The position numbers were made by a program, and so were the translations under genes. The notes beneath the pieces were generated by a model. The model did not search any database and was not told where the DNA came from. It saw only the letters and a program-made list of their open reading frames with translations. A stretch of DNA of 64,000 nucleotides from Lentimicrobiaceae bacterium (GTDB taxonomy: Bacteria; Bacteroidota; Bacteroidia; Bacteroidales; Lentimicrobiaceae), in assembly GCA_020636745.1 (NCBI GenBank), contig JACJXH010000008.1, positions 1 through 64,000 on the forward strand, written 5' to 3'. Below, piece by piece: positions 8,264 to 16,433 of the stretch. Within the stretch, counting starts at the first letter, position 1; the number at the start of each line of letters is the position of its first letter.

Positions 8264-9478
8264 ATGATTGCACGCCCCATATACACAGAGCAGCTTAAGC
8301 CATTCATCAACAAGCCGCAAATAAAGATCATAACCGGCATCAGGCGATCGGGTAAATCAACAGTTTTACAATTGTTGAAAGAAGAGTTGTTGAAAGCCGG
8401 AGTTAGTGCAGAGCGCATTATTTCGGTAAATTTTGAAAGTTTTGCCTTCTCTGAGTTTACCACAGCACAGAAACTGTATGAATATATAAGGGGAAAAATA
8501 CAGCAGGGTCAAAAATACTATCTGATACTGGACGAAGTTCAGGAAGTAATTGGATGGGAAAAGGCTGTCAACTCTTTTTTGGCCGATTTCGATACAGATA
8601 TCTATATTACCGGTTCCAATTCTCATTTACTCTCCTCCGAACTGGCCACATATCTGGCAGGCCGGTATGTTGAAATTCCGGTATTTACACTTTCCTACCG
8701 TGAATATCTGAACTTCAGAAAGCACTACTTTCCTGAAGAGCAGATCCAAGCCAACTCTTTTACAACCTATCTTCGCAAAGGAGGTTTCCCGGTCATACAT
8801 ACGGTAAACTACGACGAAGAAACAGCATACAAAGTAGTCAGGGATATATATTCTTCGGTTATATTGCGCGACACTGTTCAGCGTTACAAAATAAGGGAGG
8901 TGGAATTGCTTGAGCGTGTGATTCGCTATGCATTTGACAATATCGGGAACACATTTTCGGGCAAAAATGTGGCCGATTATTTCAAAAATCAACAACGCAA
9001 AACGGACATCAACACCATTTACAACTATCTGTATGCGCTTGAAGGGGCGTTTATCTTATATCGTGTTCCGCGTTATGATATCAAAGGCAGGGAAATACTG
9101 AAAACACAGGAAAAGTTTTATGCAAGCGACGTTTCACTGATTTATGCAACAATGGGTTTCAGAGATCGGATGATTGCGGGCATATTGGAGAATGTTGTTT
9201 TTCTGGAGTTAAAAAGGAGAGGATACCAGGTATATATAGGAAAGCTGGATAACAAAGAGATAGACTTTATTGCCGAAAGGCAGGGCGAAAAGATTTATAT
9301 ACAGGTGGCTTATAAGCTGGAAAATAAACAAACCCTTGAACGGGAGTTTGCGCCTCTTTTATCAGTGGATGATCAGTATCCCAAATATGTGGTCACGATG
9401 GATGATTTCTGGAGAGATTCAATTGAAGGGGTAAAGCATTTATATATTGCTGACTTTTTGCTCTCCGATAAATGGTAG
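8264..9478 (+). CDS. AAA-family ATPase with DUF4143-like C-terminus
   Basis: A 404-residue protein of the common bacterial/archaeal AAA_14 + DUF4143 family. Seen: Walker A GIRRSGKST at residues 25-33, Walker B YLILDEVQ with Asp90-Glu91, and a sensor-like TGSNSHLL near 125. The C-terminal half has a winged-helix-like stretch and a basic nuclease-like motif ending NKEIDFIAERQGEKIYIQVA (E-I-D-F ... I-Q-V near residues 329-348). The physiological role of this family is not established; members often sit as single, horizontally spread genes. Here it stands alone between heptamer arrays F and G, unrelated to its neighbours. Confidence 0.85.
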   Translation: MIARPIYTEQLKPFINKPQIKIITGIRRSGKSTVLQLLKEELLKAGVSAERIISVNFESFAFSEFTTAQKLYEYIRGKIQQGQKYYLILDEVQEVIGWEKAVNSFLADFDTDIYITGSNSHLLSSELATYLAGRYVEIPVFTLSYREYLNFRKHYFPEEQIQANSFTTYLRKGGFPVIHTVNYDEETAYKVVRDIYSSVILRDTVQRYKIREVELLERVIRYAFDNIGNTFSGKNVADYFKNQQRKTDINTIYNYLYALEGAFILYRVPRYDIKGREILKTQEKFYASDVSLIYATMGFRDRMIAGILENVVFLELKRRGYQVYIGKLDNKEIDFIAERQGEKIYIQVAYKLENKQTLEREFAPLLSVDDQYPKYVVTMDDFWRDSIEGVKHLYIADFLLSDKW

Positions 9479-9617
9479 TTCTGTTGTTTACTTTTTGCTT
9501 CATCATTATGTGTCATCCGCAAGCTTTAAAACCCCGGTAATTTCTATGTTTACCTTCGCGGTAATTGTGGCAGGCTGTGTAGTATTTCTCTTAACCCCCG
9601 AGGTGGGATGTGATGAA
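9479..9617. other. Short gene-free segment before the 72-base repeat
   Basis: A 62-codon ORF from 9447 overlaps the ATPase end and has no recognisable features. I see no terminator or promoter of good quality here. Confidence 0.4.
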
Positions 9618-9689
9618 CGCAGCAGATTCAACTGAGCCCATCAAAAAATCCACATCGTTTTACAAATCTTAAATCGTGGCAGGAGCGTT
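9618..9689 (+). repeat. 72-base dispersed repeat, copy 2 (left flank of array G)
   Basis: Second copy of the sequence at 4577-4648, again directly joined to a heptamer array on its right. Confidence 0.85.
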
Positions 9690-9963
9690 GGGCGTTTAGC
9701 GTTCGCGCGTTCGGCGTTTGGCGTTTATCGTTCATCGTTTAGCGTTCAGCGTTTGGCGTTTATCGTTTTGCGTTCATCGTTCGGCGTTTGGCGTTTATCG
9801 TTCATCGTTTAGCGTTCAGCGTTTGGCGTTTATCGTTTTGCGTTCATCGTTCGGCGTTTGGCGTTATTCGTTCGCGCGTTCGGCGTTTAGCGTTTGGCGT
9901 TTGGCGTTCGGCGTTTAGCGTTCATTGTTTGGCGTTTATCGTTGACCGTTCATCGTTTGGCGC
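9685..9963 (+). repeat. Heptamer array G with a 70-base tandem duplication
   Basis: About 40 NNNCGTT units. Bases 9711-9780 and 9781-9850 are identical 70-base blocks, i.e. ten heptamers copied in tandem. The array ends in GGCGCCGCTTTGC followed by the CTCTTTCAGCTATACCCC module (9972-10000). Confidence 0.9.
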
Positions 9964-10046
9964 CGCTTTGCTTTTCTCTTTCAGCTATACCCCGGTTCTG
10001 TTTTTTTTGTTTTTACCTGTGTGTAACTCCGCGCAAGCCGGGAACG

Positions 10047-10185
10047 TCCCGAGAATTCGGGAACGTCCCGAGACTTCGGGAAAGTCCCGAGACTTCGGGA
10101 AAGTCCCGAGACTTCGGGAAAGTCCCGAGACTTCGGGAAAGTCCCGAGACTTCGGGATGAATCCATGTCCCGATACTATCGGGGA
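10047..10185 (+). repeat. TCCCGA/TCGGGA hairpin array 5
   Basis: Six inverted repeats at 10047, 10066, 10085, 10104, 10123 and 10142, an exact 19-base period. The last five have the identical loop GACT and the first GAAT. A seventh, larger hairpin (TCCCGATACTATCGGGG) lies near 10169-10185. Followed by GCGCAGCGC near 10220. Confidence 0.9.
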
Positions 10186-10322
10186 ACGTCCTGATAATTC
10201 GGAGTGAATCTTTGAATCAGCGCAGCGCATTGAATCTTTGAATCAAAATGGAGAAAAGATGTTATTTTTGAAGCTGCATTTATTTTTACCCATCTCACTA
10301 CGTATTAATCAGCCTGTTTGAT

Positions 10323-11924
10323 ATGAATCAAAATCTACCCCGTTTTTTCCTGCTCTTTGTAATAACCATCACTGGCTTAACGCTGAAGGCGCAGCCACAG
10401 GCACTATATTTTGAACAGGGCCTCAGGTTGCAAACCGAACAGGCACTGCTCAGCAGTGGAACACTGCACTCTGTTTGGCCATACACGGCCCATGATTCGG
10501 CCACCAGCCGGCTTTACGCCGATATAAAACCCCTGCAGGGCAGGTTTCCGTCAACCTGGGTTGGCCGAAAACTTTTAAGCGAATCGCTGATTAAGGTCAA
10601 TACCAATGACTTTAGCCTGAGACTCGACCCGCTGGTAAACTTTGAGGCGGGGCGGCAAACCTCGCGCGACCGCAACACCTGGGTAAATACACGTGGCTTC
10701 AGGGCCGATGGTACCATTGGCCGCGATTTTTCATTTCATACCGCTTTTTACGAAAGCCAGGCCGTGTTTCCCACCTGGGTCGACAGTGTTTCGCGCCAGC
10801 TGGCAGTAGTGCCCGGACAAGCTTATTACAAGCCTTTTCAGGAGGGTAAGGGCTTCGACTATGCCTTTGCCGAAGGCCATATCAACTGGGCGCCTTCAAA
10901 GTATTTCAACTTCAGGTTCGGGCATGGCAAAAACTTTATCGGCGACGGTTATCGCTCGCTTTTTCTGTCCGATGCAGCCTTCAACTATCCTTACCTCATG
11001 ATCAATACCAACATCTGGCACATTCAGTACACCAACCTGTATGCTCAGTTTCAGGACCTGAGCAGGCCTGCCGGCGGCGGATCGTGGACACCCTGGAATA
11101 AGAAATATGCCACCATGCACCACCTGAGCTGGAATGTAACGCCCTGGTTCAATGTATCGTTTTTCGAAGCCATAGTATGGAAAGCAGCCGACAGTACCGG
11201 TCAGCGCGGCTTCGATGTCAATTACCTCAATCCGGTGATTTTTTACCGGCCGGTGGAGTTTTCGCTGGGTTCGCCCGACAATGCGCTGCTGGGAGGAAGT
11301 GTGCGTTTTACCATCCGCAAAAAGTATATGTTGTATGCCCAGCTGTTGCTCGATGAGTTTAAGCTGGAGCACGTGGTAAAGGGCGATGGCTGGTGGGCCA
11401 ACAAGCATGGTTTTCAGCTGGGTGCCAAAGCCTGGGATTTGTTCAACGTGCCCCATTTGTTTGTGCAGGCCGAATACAACCATGTGCGCCCCTACACCTA
11501 TGCCCACAACGAATCGCTGCAAAATTACGGGCACTACAATCAGCCTCTGGCACATCCGCAGGGCGCCAACTTTCGCGAGGGTAACCTGCTGGCCTCCTAC
11601 AGGCTGCAACGCTGGCAGGTGGGCTATAAGCTGGTGTACTGTACCTATGGCGCCGATACCGCGGAGCTGAATTTCGGCAAGGACATTTATAAATCCTATT
11701 ACACCTATGTAAATGAGTTTGGCAACGAAATAGGGCAGGGGCTGAAAACTACACTTATTCAGCATGATTTGAATGTTTCGTGGCTGGTGAATCCCGCAAC
11801 CAACCTGCAGATTAGGGCTGGTATTACCGCACGTTCACTAAACAATGCCGTAGCCGGTAAGTCGGAAATGCTGGTGTGGTTTGGCTTGCGCTCCGCCTTG
11901 TTTAATCAGTATTACGATTGGTAG
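10323..11924 (+). CDS. Outer-membrane beta-barrel protein, RemB/Wzi-like
   Basis: A 533-residue protein with an N-terminal signal peptide ending near LKAQ (residue 24). The rest alternates aromatic and polar residues as in an outer-membrane barrel. Seen: FGHGKNFIGDGYRSLFLSD near 199-217 and LLDEFKLE near 343, segments I associate with Bacteroidota RemB gliding proteins and the Wzi capsule-assembly fold. RemB is a cell-surface motility protein and Wzi binds capsule; either surface role would fit the polysaccharide genes upstream and the secretion genes downstream. The exact function is inferred by resemblance only. Confidence 0.65.
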   Translation: MNQNLPRFFLLFVITITGLTLKAQPQALYFEQGLRLQTEQALLSSGTLHSVWPYTAHDSATSRLYADIKPLQGRFPSTWVGRKLLSESLIKVNTNDFSLRLDPLVNFEAGRQTSRDRNTWVNTRGFRADGTIGRDFSFHTAFYESQAVFPTWVDSVSRQLAVVPGQAYYKPFQEGKGFDYAFAEGHINWAPSKYFNFRFGHGKNFIGDGYRSLFLSDAAFNYPYLMINTNIWHIQYTNLYAQFQDLSRPAGGGSWTPWNKKYATMHHLSWNVTPWFNVSFFEAIVWKAADSTGQRGFDVNYLNPVIFYRPVEFSLGSPDNALLGGSVRFTIRKKYMLYAQLLLDEFKLEHVVKGDGWWANKHGFQLGAKAWDLFNVPHLFVQAEYNHVRPYTYAHNESLQNYGHYNQPLAHPQGANFREGNLLASYRLQRWQVGYKLVYCTYGADTAELNFGKDIYKSYYTYVNEFGNEIGQGLKTTLIQHDLNVSWLVNPATNLQIRAGITARSLNNAVAGKSEMLVWFGLRSALFNQYYDW

Positions 11925-12020
11925 AAGATGATGAGGGTGGAGGACTTATGTTTTTGAAACGAATGATTACAGCGCTTCGTGTGTGATGATAGCGGTTTGG
12001 GTGTATCTGCCATCATGATT

Positions 12021-12485
12021 CTACTGGTCAGTTAATTCCTGAATCTCGTTAAAATGCAACTCCATATGTTCTGAATATCCCTCAATCATTTGCCGAAGAG
12101 TTACGCTGATGTTCCCGAAACTTTGCCACGAATTGTCAAGTTTAGTTTTGTCGACCGATTTTATCACCTGTATCATGTGCAAATTATAATATTTCCACAG
12201 CTGAATCGTGGTGTTCCAGTCGGCATGCTGATAATCCTGCAGGGCAATCCACAGGTCGTTATCTTGCTGATAATCGGGGAAGTCAAGTTTATCATTATAC
12301 TGCAATCGAATCATACGTTGATGATTGTTGGCAGCAGAATCAATCAGATGTCCGAGAATCTGTTTGATGGTTCTGTTTTGTTTATTTCTCTTGTTTGTAA
12401 TTGTATCAACAGGTAAATCAATCAGTTTCTGCTCCCATGTATCCACGTACATGAGAATTCTGTTTGTAACATTTGAAAAATCCAT
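12021..12485 (-). CDS. DinB-family four-helix protein
   Basis: A 154-residue protein of the DinB/YfiT superfamily, usually single-domain four-helix bundles that bind a divalent metal through three histidines. Seen: ILGHLIDSAANNHQRM (His at about 46) and GYSEHMELHFNEI near the end (His at about 141 and 145), the expected ligand pattern. The family includes metal-dependent transferases using thiol cofactors, but no substrate can be named. It is convergent with the RemB-like gene and points the same way as the porU pair, about 100 bases downstream of it. Confidence 0.75.
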   Translation of the reverse strand: MDFSNVTNRILMYVDTWEQKLIDLPVDTITNKRNKQNRTIKQILGHLIDSAANNHQRMIRLQYNDKLDFPDYQQDNDLWIALQDYQHADWNTTIQLWKYYNLHMIQVIKSVDKTKLDNSWQSFGNISVTLRQMIEGYSEHMELHFNEIQELTDQ

Positions 12486-12589
12486 TTTAACCCGCCTTTA
12501 GACTGTGATACGGTTTCGTTTTGCATGCAGCCCGGCCTCAAGGCATAACCTCAAGGCTTAACTTTAATCCTGACGCTTGCGCGCTTATC

Positions 12590-15500
12590 TTACCGGGCAA
12601 GAATAACCTTCACCGTATTGCTGGTGGTGTTGTTGTTGCGGTCGCGTACTCTCAGTTTGCACAGATACAGTCCGTTGCGTGCCACTTCGCCGCCTGCCGT
12701 TCTGCCGTCCCATTTAATATTTCCGGCCATATAGCCTTCTGAGGTAACAGTGAGCGGCCCTATGGTTCTGACCAGCATGCCCGACAGGGCGTAAATTTCC
12801 ATATCCACCGTAAACACCCCGTCAAACTGGTTGTGGCCGAATGAGAACCACACATCGCCCGATGAAGGGTTGGGGGCAGCTTTTACTTCATCAACCGACA
12901 GTTGAATATTGCGTTTTACATTGAATGTGATACTGGCACTTGCCGAGTTGTTAAACACGTCCCATGCCTTCAGGGTAAGGGTGTGCTCACCATCAGAAAG
13001 GTTGAAGTACTGGTAATTGACCACACCGCCCTGGTAACTGTCAAGGTTGGCTACATAGTAATCGTTGAGCACAACCGACGAATAGCTGTCGCCGTCGATG
13101 GTAGCCACAATGTCGTGTCCGATGCCATTGCCTACGGTATTGATGCCGTCCTTGTCGAAAAGATGGGCAATCAGTTTGGGGTTTTCGTTGGTAAAGTCAC
13201 CGTCAACAAAAGAGGTATCGTTGACAAACAGGCTGATTTGCGGCCCTTCCTGGTCGGGATCGTCAGGGGCTACCGAGCCGCCGATGATAATATTGCTGTA
13301 ATATCCGTGGGCATCTTCGGTGCCATTGGTGGCATAATAGCTTATTTTGCCCCTGCCAAAACTATAGTCAATGTCGCGTGGCACCGGGAAGGTAAAGGTG
13401 AACAAACCATTGTTTACCGAAGCTTTGCCCTGATAGATGATGCTCTTCTGCACCATAAAATCTACCGCGTAACTTTCGTTATCCTGTCCCAGGGTGCGCA
13501 CTTTCGAGGGTTTATCGTACACCTTGATATAGATGGTGCCGTTGAAGTCGTGAATAACCTGATCGTTGGCTCCGCGTACTTCGCCCTGGACAGTTACTTT
13601 GCTGTTGGCATACAGGGTGTCGGAGGGTTGGCCATTGGCCATGATATTTACCGAAGTGGTTGCTACCTGATGTTTGGGATAGGGCAGGCTGATAGACGGG
13701 TCGCCAAACAGGGTGATGTGCCGGTTGTTGGGCGAAAGCTGGTTGTCGTTTTTGGTATAGCGCAATACATCGCCCAGCTTGGGATAAACTCCTTCTTTTG
13801 ATTTCAGTACGGTATCAATAAAACTGAGATTAATGGCTGCATTATACGAAGCAAAGGCCAGTCGGGTAGTGGTAATCATCGACATGGCACCGCCCTTTGG
13901 ATTCAGAAAAACAAGCTCGCCGGCCGAAGTATGGGCGGGGTTGTCGAAGCGCGAAAACTCGCAGGTAGCGGTAAAAAACATCCCCATGCGATCGTAGTTG
14001 GTCCAGTTCTGTATGTCCTGAATCTCCAGCACCCTTTCGTCGGCCCAGCCTACCTCACCACCGTGTCCTACATAATTGGTAATCAATGCTCCCTTCTCAA
14101 CGCGCGTAACAATTTCGCGGTTTACATCGGGGTAGCGGCTTCCACCGGGTGTTGAAATTTGCTTATAGGCATCAAAATATATTTTTTCAATATTATACAC
14201 CGGAAACATTCTTCCGCTTCCGTTGATAAGACCTTCGGCCTGGTCGAGGTGCAGGTTTTTGTTTTCGTCGTCGGCAATTATCAGCAGTGTATTGCGCCAG
14301 TCGCCCTGTGTGGCAGCGGGATTGTTGAGATAATGCTCAATTTTGTCAACAACTGTTTTGGCCTGTTCGACTGTCCTTACCGGGAAACGGCCCGAAGCCA
14401 CATCTACCAGCCCGCTTACATCGTTGGTGCCTTCGCCGTCGTCAAGCAGTCCGAAATAATCATCGGAAAGGAAAGAGTTGACCAGACTGATGGAGTTGTC
14501 GCTCTGGTAGGTCGGCACAAAGTTGGAATTGCCGGTAATGCGGTCTTTCACATCGTATGAAGCATTGCCAAACATCAGCATATACTGAGGTTTGCCCTGT
14601 TCCATGCCACGGTCGTACAGCATCTTCATAAAGTCGCGGATGGCCGTAATGTCCTGAATGCCTGATGAGAATTCATTGTAAATTTCGGGCAGCGAAATAA
14701 CGGTGGCCGATATGTCGCCCTTGTTGTTGTGCAGCATGGCCAGGCGTTGGGCTTCATCGGCAAATACAGGGGGCGCAATGATAATCAAATCGTAGTTGCC
14801 GGTGGCATGCAGGTTTTGATTGGCTACTTTTTCGCCGGGTGTAACCTGCATAAATGAGGTGCCGTCAAATGCCACAAATTCTTTCAACACAGGGGTCGCT
14901 ACCTTAAACGTAAACTGATCGCCGTTTTTAACCACAGGCACCATGCTTACATTGGTAAAATCGGTTACATCCCATATTTCGGTGTTGTCGGAGGCATTGG
15001 TCATGGTAAAACCGGTAATCTTACCGGGGCCGGCCGAACGAGGATCGGCAAAAGCCATTTGCCCGCCTTTAAAGCGCAGGTTGCAGCGCACGTTCAGGGC
15101 AATATAGTCGAGCCATAACAGGGCTGTATTGTTGGGCGGGTTAAATTTTACCTGAACATTCAGCGTGTTTGAAGTGGCTGTGTATGATGCCGAGGTGTAT
15201 AGTTCGCGGGCATAATTGTTTGAACCCGAAGGGATGCCGGCCATCGTGTTGGTGGTTACGGTTTCGCCGTTGATAAGCAGATTGTAGGATAATTGCGAAG
15301 TGGCCCGGCCTGCAAACCCATAACGGATTTGGACTGGTTGCGACAAATCCATGTCGGGAAATTCATAAACCGGTAAATTGAGTGTACGCGTGTAATAATC
15401 AAACTTGCTGGTGTACCATTTGCGGCCACTCTTTATCAGGTTCAGATTGTCTTCTTCATACACGGTTCTGTCAGAATAGGAGGATGAAGTGTAATTGGCT

Positions 15501-16411
15501 GCTTCGGCTGGCGGGGTGGCCTGCTGAATTCTTTTGCCGGGCTCGGGGCCAATGGTGATAAAATAGCAGGCATCGTCGGCATAGTAATGCTTGGTGTGAT
15601 CGAGCCTGACAATCAGCGGGTTCAAAGTCCACTTGATGGTTCCCTTGCCGTAAAACAGAAAATAGTCGCCGGGTGCAAATACGCCTGCATTAGCTGTTAC
15701 CACTTTGATGGCATTTTCGGCCAGGTCGTCAATTCTGTCGGCGCCGGCCGATTCGCTCAGCACATTTCCACCATTGCCAAAAACACGAATCATATCAGGG
15801 TTCAGCCCGGTCATATTGATGCCCAGGTTGCGCAAATCGTCATAAGTTACTTTGTAAATTCCCGATTCCCTGATATAGACTTTATACCAGTCGCCCGATG
15901 CAAGTACTGAATTGGATGCATAGGTATGTTCGGTTTTCAGGTTGGCTGTTTGGGCGGTATAATCTATATAAAAGGTAAAGGATGCAATTTTGGAAAGCTG
16001 GCCGGTTGCAGGGTCGGTGCCGAAAGGTGTAAGGGTGAAAACAGCCTGAGGTTTACCCCGCTCAAGCATAACCTGCACGGCAGGCACTGCTTCCTGTGGA
16101 ATGGGGGTAGTGCCCAGCAGCAGGCGATCGGTGGCGGTTAACGGGGTATATACTATTTGGTCAATGCGCACTTCGGCAGTTTTAACGCCGGCAGGCAGCG
16201 CCATGCGCTGAAAATAGGACGGCAGTATGTTTTCGGGAAGCCCGTTGAATTGCGCACCGGCAAACGAGGGCGCTTTTACAGCGGAATCGTTGCCCATGGC
16301 AAGCGCAGCCGGAGCTCCCCAGTTAAGATTTACCTTTTGCTGTATCTGGGCAAATGTAACAGAGGTAATAAAACTGAATAATAGTGCAAAAATTGAATAG
16401 CGCATTTTCAT
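12590..16411 (-). CDS. porU: Type IX secretion system sortase PorU (copy 1)
   Basis: A 1273-residue gingipain-type (C25) cysteine peptidase. Seen: signal peptide ending TFAQ near residue 22, the N-terminal PorU region with SGDWYKVYIRESGIYKVTYD near 172-191, the C25 core with NYVGHGGEVGW (candidate catalytic His783) and FTATCEFSRF (candidate Cys817), and a C-terminal FlgD-like Ig domain ending in KVILAR. PorU removes C-terminal signals from T9SS cargo at the cell surface and joins cargo to anionic LPS. It lies 22 bases after the stop of a paralogue (16434-20249) with the same residue numbering of the catalytic pair, so both should be active. Which copy is the housekeeping sortase is not decidable here. 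Confidence 0.9.
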   Translation of the reverse strand: MKMRYSIFALLFSFITSVTFAQIQQKVNLNWGAPAALAMGNDSAVKAPSFAGAQFNGLPENILPSYFQRMALPAGVKTAEVRIDQIVYTPLTATDRLLLGTTPIPQEAVPAVQVMLERGKPQAVFTLTPFGTDPATGQLSKIASFTFYIDYTAQTANLKTEHTYASNSVLASGDWYKVYIRESGIYKVTYDDLRNLGINMTGLNPDMIRVFGNGGNVLSESAGADRIDDLAENAIKVVTANAGVFAPGDYFLFYGKGTIKWTLNPLIVRLDHTKHYYADDACYFITIGPEPGKRIQQATPPAEAANYTSSSYSDRTVYEEDNLNLIKSGRKWYTSKFDYYTRTLNLPVYEFPDMDLSQPVQIRYGFAGRATSQLSYNLLINGETVTTNTMAGIPSGSNNYARELYTSASYTATSNTLNVQVKFNPPNNTALLWLDYIALNVRCNLRFKGGQMAFADPRSAGPGKITGFTMTNASDNTEIWDVTDFTNVSMVPVVKNGDQFTFKVATPVLKEFVAFDGTSFMQVTPGEKVANQNLHATGNYDLIIIAPPVFADEAQRLAMLHNNKGDISATVISLPEIYNEFSSGIQDITAIRDFMKMLYDRGMEQGKPQYMLMFGNASYDVKDRITGNSNFVPTYQSDNSISLVNSFLSDDYFGLLDDGEGTNDVSGLVDVASGRFPVRTVEQAKTVVDKIEHYLNNPAATQGDWRNTLLIIADDENKNLHLDQAEGLINGSGRMFPVYNIEKIYFDAYKQISTPGGSRYPDVNREIVTRVEKGALITNYVGHGGEVGWADERVLEIQDIQNWTNYDRMGMFFTATCEFSRFDNPAHTSAGELVFLNPKGGAMSMITTTRLAFASYNAAINLSFIDTVLKSKEGVYPKLGDVLRYTKNDNQLSPNNRHITLFGDPSISLPYPKHQVATTSVNIMANGQPSDTLYANSKVTVQGEVRGANDQVIHDFNGTIYIKVYDKPSKVRTLGQDNESYAVDFMVQKSIIYQGKASVNNGLFTFTFPVPRDIDYSFGRGKISYYATNGTEDAHGYYSNIIIGGSVAPDDPDQEGPQISLFVNDTSFVDGDFTNENPKLIAHLFDKDGINTVGNGIGHDIVATIDGDSYSSVVLNDYYVANLDSYQGGVVNYQYFNLSDGEHTLTLKAWDVFNNSASASITFNVKRNIQLSVDEVKAAPNPSSGDVWFSFGHNQFDGVFTVDMEIYALSGMLVRTIGPLTVTSEGYMAGNIKWDGRTAGGEVARNGLYLCKLRVRDRNNNTTSNTVKVILAR

Positions 16412-16433
16412 GGATGAGTTGTGTAGTTGATAT

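Noticed and set aside
9447..9635. 62-codon ORF after the ATPase
   Set aside because: Overlaps the ATPase end and runs into the 72-base repeat; no features of a real protein.
10042..10165. CRISPR array
   Set aside because: The 19-base period has no unique spacers, the repeats are self-complementary, and no cas genes are present.
9718..10230. ORFs on both strands through array G and hairpin array 5
   Set aside because: They translate the 7-base and 19-base repeats; periodic peptides are an artefact of repeat length.
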